Positions 6,833-9,133 of a stretch of 9,133 nucleotides of DNA are shown here, one piece after another. The notes beneath the pieces were generated by a model. That model saw nothing but the letters and a program-made list of their open reading frames with translations. It was not told the DNA's origin and did not search any database. Position numbers and translations under genes: made by a program. Numbering within the stretch: position 1 is the first letter of the stretch; every line of letters starts with the position of its first letter. Source of the DNA: Bacteroidota bacterium (GTDB lineage Bacteria; Bacteroidota; Bacteroidia; Bacteroidales; VadinHA17). The stretch is from positions 1 to 9,133 of the forward strand of contig JADFUQ010000286.1 in assembly GCA_015222065.1 (NCBI GenBank), read 5' to 3'.

Positions 6833-6859
6833 AACCTGCCTGATTTCAGGCGGGTTTTT
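6833..6859 (+). terminator. Intrinsic transcription terminator
   Basis: Bases 6833-6843 (aacctgcctga) pair with 6846-6856 (tcaggcgggtt) to form an 11-bp stem with a single G-T wobble and a very tight loop. The 3' arm runs directly into a T tract (6855-6859), then g and ttt. This is a classic Rho-independent terminator reading on the + strand. The nearest upstream gene is the outer-membrane protein ending at 6512, 320 bp away. It therefore either ends a long 3' untranslated region or served a gene since lost. The reverse strand has a weaker T-rich stretch, so some bidirectional action is possible. Confidence 0.8.
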
Positions 6860-6911
6860 GTTTCGTATGAAGATCATTGCGGTTTGAAAAGATTATATTT
6901 GGAGATAAATA

Positions 6912-7421
6912 GCATGGCACCAAATGGAATTCTATGCTTTTGTTCATTTCAATATGAACACTTTTACCAATATGGAATGGGGATATTGTGATGAATCACC
7001 TGAGTTGTTCAATCCGGCAGAACTGGATTGCCGCCAGTGGGCTCGCGTATGCAAAGAGGCAGGTATGAAAGGGATAATTCTTACAGCCAGGCACCACGAT
7101 GGTTTTTGCTTGTGGCCCTCACAATATACTGAACATTCGGTGAAGAATTCCCCCTGGAAGGATGGAAAAGGAGATGTTGTGAAGGAACTGACTGAAGCAT
7201 GTAAGGAATATATTCCGCTCGGACAACGTGTTCAGTAGTTTACACTGGAAGCCATGGTGGAAGATAATTGGAAACTGTTAGCATCGGGAACTACTATTGG
7301 CTATAAAAGAATTCTGAGACTGCCAACGGTAAAAACTTCCAGAGTCCGGCTTAATATTATACGATCTAAAGCTTCTCCTCTTATTTCTAACATAGAACTA
7401 TATAATGCTCCTTTTAGATAG
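6912..7421 (+). pseudogene. GH29 alpha-L-fucosidase remnant, truncated and internally deleted
   Basis: The reading frame shows AWHQMEFYAFVHFNMNTF from 6912, then EWGYCDESPELFNP, LDCRQWARV, MKGIILTARHHDGFCLWPS and NSPWKDGKGDVVKEL. These are the N-terminal catalytic-domain landmarks of GH29 fucosidases, which release L-fucose from glycans. Homology begins upstream of the ATG at 6924, and a stop at 6906 lies in the same frame, so the original start and signal peptide are lost. After ACKEY (near 7212) the frame jumps to IPLGQRVQ, hits TAG at 7236-7238, and continues as FTLEAMVEDNWKLLASGT and SRVRLNIIRSKASPLISNIE, ending at TAG 7419. That second part resembles the C-terminal end of the same enzymes. 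The middle of the protein, with the catalytic nucleophile Asp, is missing. Both parts are in one frame, so the deletion kept the frame. It is not functional. Confidence 0.93.
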
Positions 7422-7630
7422 TAAAAATCACAAATGACAAGCACCAAATATCAAATAAATCACAAATTCTAATAACTCAAAAATCAAACAGATTATTGTA
7501 TATATGCTATTTGGATTTTGTTATTTCAAACATTGGACATTATTTGTTATTTGTTTTTTGTTATTTGGTGCTTCAATTCAAAATCTGTTTGACTTTATGG
7601 ACAGACAAAAAATAATCTAAAAACCATATT
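7422..7630. repeat. AT-rich spacer with two interlocking inverted repeats
   Basis: This 209-base gap holds no gene. Two perfect inverted repeats are visible: aagcaccaaata at 7439-7450 with tatttggtgctt at 7562-7573 (12 bp), and tcaaacagatt at 7484-7494 with aatctgtttga at 7582-7592 (11 bp). Their arms alternate along the sequence (first-second-first-second), so they cannot form one simple nested hairpin. The left half is rich in caaat-type words and the right half in their complement, as if one part were a degraded inverted copy of the other. It separates the fucosidase remnant from the sugar transporter and would have to contain the transporter promoter; no convincing one is seen. Confidence 0.55.
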
Positions 7631-8965
7631 ATGAATAAAAAACTTATTCTTTACACTTTTGTTGCCGCTCTTGGCGGCTTACTGTTTGGCTTTGATACTG
7701 CAGTTATCAATGGGGCCATGCCTTTTTTTACACAACATTTTGACCTGACAGGGGCTATGCAGGGCTGGGCAGTCAGTTCAGCTCTTATAGGTTGTATCAT
7801 AGGAGCCATTGCAATCGGGCGTCCGGGCGATGTTTTCGGGCGACGACTGATGCTGAAACTGATAGCACTGTTATTCCTGATCTCAGCTATTGGTACCGGG
7901 TTATCTTACAATCTTACCATGTTTGTGATTTTCCGTTTTATCGGTGGTTTAGCTATCGGTGGTGCTTCCGTATTGTCACCGGCATATATTTCAGAAATAT
8001 CCCCTCCAGCTTATCGTGGCAGATTAACCCTGACATTTCAACTGGCTATTGTTATTGGTATCCTGGTTGCTTTCTTTTCAGATTACCTGTTACTTAATAC
8101 AGGTGAGAACAACTGGCGATGGATGTTCATGAGTGAATGTATTCCTGCAGTGGCTTATTTTTCTCTGCTCTTTTTTGTTGGTAAAAGTCCCCGATGGCTT
8201 GTTAAAAACGGAGAATCAGAAGCTGCAAGGGAAGTTATCCGGGAGGTGAATCCCGATGCGGATATTGATAAGTTGCTTGAGGAGATAAAACTATCACTTG
8301 AACAGGAGATCACAGCAAAGAAAGTAGGTATTATTCAGAAAAAATATACGCACCTGGTGCTTATCGCTGTTGCAATTGGATTTTTTAACCAGTTCACCGG
8401 TATCAACGTGATTATGTATTATGCTACAGATATTTTCAGATCTGCGGGATTTTCAACCGATTCGGCTATCGGACAAACAGTTATCATCGGTCTGACCAAC
8501 CTGATCTTTACACTTATCGCTATGCAGGTAATCGATCGTTTTGGACGAAAATCAATGTTGCTGGTTGGCTCTTTAGGAATGACCGTTTTCCTTGGGCTTT
8601 TCTCCTGGGCTTATATAAGCGGTGGTGTTCAGAATTATATATTACTTATTTGTCTTATCGGTTTCATTGCATTTTTTGCTTCTTCGCAGGGAGCGGTTAT
8701 CTGGGTCTTGCTTGCTGAAATGTTCCCCAACAAAGTGAGAGCCAGGGGGACAGCCATTGGTTCATTTTCCCACTGGTTTTTTAACGGTGTAACATCTTTT
8801 CTTTTCCCGGTGGTTGCTGCATGGTTCAGTAGCGGGAAAGGAATTGGTTATATTTTCGGGTTTTATGCCCTGGTTACATTTCTGAGTTTCTTCTACTTTA
8901 AGAAGTACCTTTTCGAAACAAAAGGAAAGTCACTTGAAGAACTTGAAAAAATGGTTATTAAATAG
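7631..8965 (+). CDS. Sugar-porter-family MFS transporter (sugar:proton symporter type)
   Basis: A 444-residue, twelve-helix inner-membrane transporter of the sugar porter family (XylE/GalP/GLUT relatives). Signatures appear in order: GGLLFGFD at 15-22, GRPGDVFGRR at 63-72, PAYISEISPPAYRGR at 117-131, WRWM at 162-165, SPRWL at 186-190 in the central loop, QFTGINVIMYYA at 254-265, DRFGRK at 302-307, WVLLAEMFPNKVRARG at 358-373, and the C-terminal ETKGKSLEE at 429-437. The full length is intact. The first loop motif has Val where a basic residue is common (GDVFGRR, not DRFGRR). It probably imports a monosaccharide with protons, but the sugar is unclear. The fucosidase remnant upstream hints at glycan-derived sugars, yet the known fucose importer FucP belongs to a different MFS family. 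Its reading frame is somewhat less AT-rich than the lipid operon. Confidence 0.94.
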   Translation: MNKKLILYTFVAALGGLLFGFDTAVINGAMPFFTQHFDLTGAMQGWAVSSALIGCIIGAIAIGRPGDVFGRRLMLKLIALLFLISAIGTGLSYNLTMFVIFRFIGGLAIGGASVLSPAYISEISPPAYRGRLTLTFQLAIVIGILVAFFSDYLLLNTGENNWRWMFMSECIPAVAYFSLLFFVGKSPRWLVKNGESEAAREVIREVNPDADIDKLLEEIKLSLEQEITAKKVGIIQKKYTHLVLIAVAIGFFNQFTGINVIMYYATDIFRSAGFSTDSAIGQTVIIGLTNLIFTLIAMQVIDRFGRKSMLLVGSLGMTVFLGLFSWAYISGGVQNYILLICLIGFIAFFASSQGAVIWVLLAEMFPNKVRARGTAIGSFSHWFFNGVTSFLFPVVAAWFSSGKGIGYIFGFYALVTFLSFFYFKKYLFETKGKSLEELEKMVIK

Positions 8966-8996
8966 TGGAATAATGGAATAATGGAATAATGGAAAG
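8966..8996. repeat. 8-bp tandem repeat, 3 full copies and a partial
   Basis: Immediately after the transporter stop, tggaataa is repeated perfectly at 8966-8973, 8974-8981 and 8982-8989, then breaks off as tggaaag at 8990-8996. It is a short simple repeat prone to slippage. No coding role is seen, because the transporter frame ends at 8965. Confidence 0.9.
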
Positions 8997-9133
8997 AAAG
9001 AAAAAACATTAATAAAGGGCTTAAACAATTAATTATTAGTTTCGCATTTGACAACACATTAATATACAGTTGTTAAGATGAATAATGAATATCGATTAAC
9101 GAATAACGAATTTTGAAGTTTCTATTAAGCCAG
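8997..9133. other. Non-coding tail at the right edge
   Basis: These 137 bases show no gene start or recognisable RNA. The final part contains related words (gaataatgaat, cgaataacgaat) that look like a degenerate direct repeat from about 9080 to 9112. No hairpin with a T run that would end the transporter transcript is seen here, so the transporter may be co-transcribed with something to the right. Confidence 0.4.

Noticed and set aside
6894..6901. Bacteroidota-type -7 promoter element (tatatttg) ahead of the fucosidase remnant
   Set aside because: It fits the TAnnTTTG form, but no TTTG lies at the expected distance of about 19-21 bases upstream, so it is only half a promoter in AT-rich DNA.
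7564..7591. Possible transporter promoter (tttg at 7564 with tctgtttg at 7584)
   Set aside because: The second element has TC for TA and the gap of 16 bases is shorter than usual; too weak to annotate.
7792..8097. Second + strand open frame inside the transporter gene
   Set aside because: It is an out-of-frame shadow of the sugar-porter gene, whose conserved motifs lie in the other frame.
7631..8965. Naming the transporter as a fucose permease because of the fucosidase next to it
   Set aside because: Its motifs are those of the sugar porter family, whereas FucP belongs to a different MFS family; the sugar cannot be assigned.

Overview
The window reads as part of a low-GC Bacteroidota chromosome, most likely of the Bacteroidales type. 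This is inferred from A-rich gene leaders without Shine-Dalgarno sequences, an outer-membrane barrel protein ending in Phe, a Bacteroides-type GH29 fucosidase remnant, and AT-rich intergenic repeats. Every recognisable gene is on the + strand.

Region 1 (1-6512) looks like one long, tightly packed operon cut by the left edge. It begins with the C-terminal part of a FakA-type fatty-acid kinase, followed by a FakB/DegV fatty-acid-binding protein, a divergent PlsY acyl-phosphate:glycerol-3-phosphate acyltransferase and a patatin-like phospholipase. Together these could form a lipid-salvage loop: patatin frees fatty acids, FakB presents them to FakA for phosphorylation, and PlsY puts the acyl group back on glycerol-3-phosphate. 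After them come a decayed 5' fragment of a family-2 glycosyltransferase flanked by a 13-bp direct repeat, a LysE-family membrane exporter, two intact collinear family-2 glycosyltransferases that overlap by 4 bp, and a 460-residue outer-membrane beta-barrel protein. The second half therefore looks like envelope glycan or glycolipid work with an outer-membrane component, but the substrates cannot be read from the sequence.

Region 2 (6513-6911) has no credible gene. It holds a GC-rich perfect hairpin, a 10-bp inverted repeat, and a strong intrinsic terminator at 6833-6859.

Region 3 (6912-9133) is accessory in character. A GH29 alpha-L-fucosidase survives only as an N-terminal and a C-terminal piece joined in frame, with an in-frame stop at 7236. 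An AT-rich stretch with two interlocking inverted repeats follows, then an intact sugar-porter-family MFS transporter (7631-8965), and a tail with an 8-bp tandem repeat. This looks like the residue of a sugar-utilisation locus beside the intact lipid/envelope operon.

I found no RNA gene, CRISPR array, transposase or phage gene. The most noteworthy points are the co-located lipid-recycling gene set with non-canonical residues in FakB and PlsY, the glycosyltransferase family with one dying copy, and the internally deleted fucosidase.
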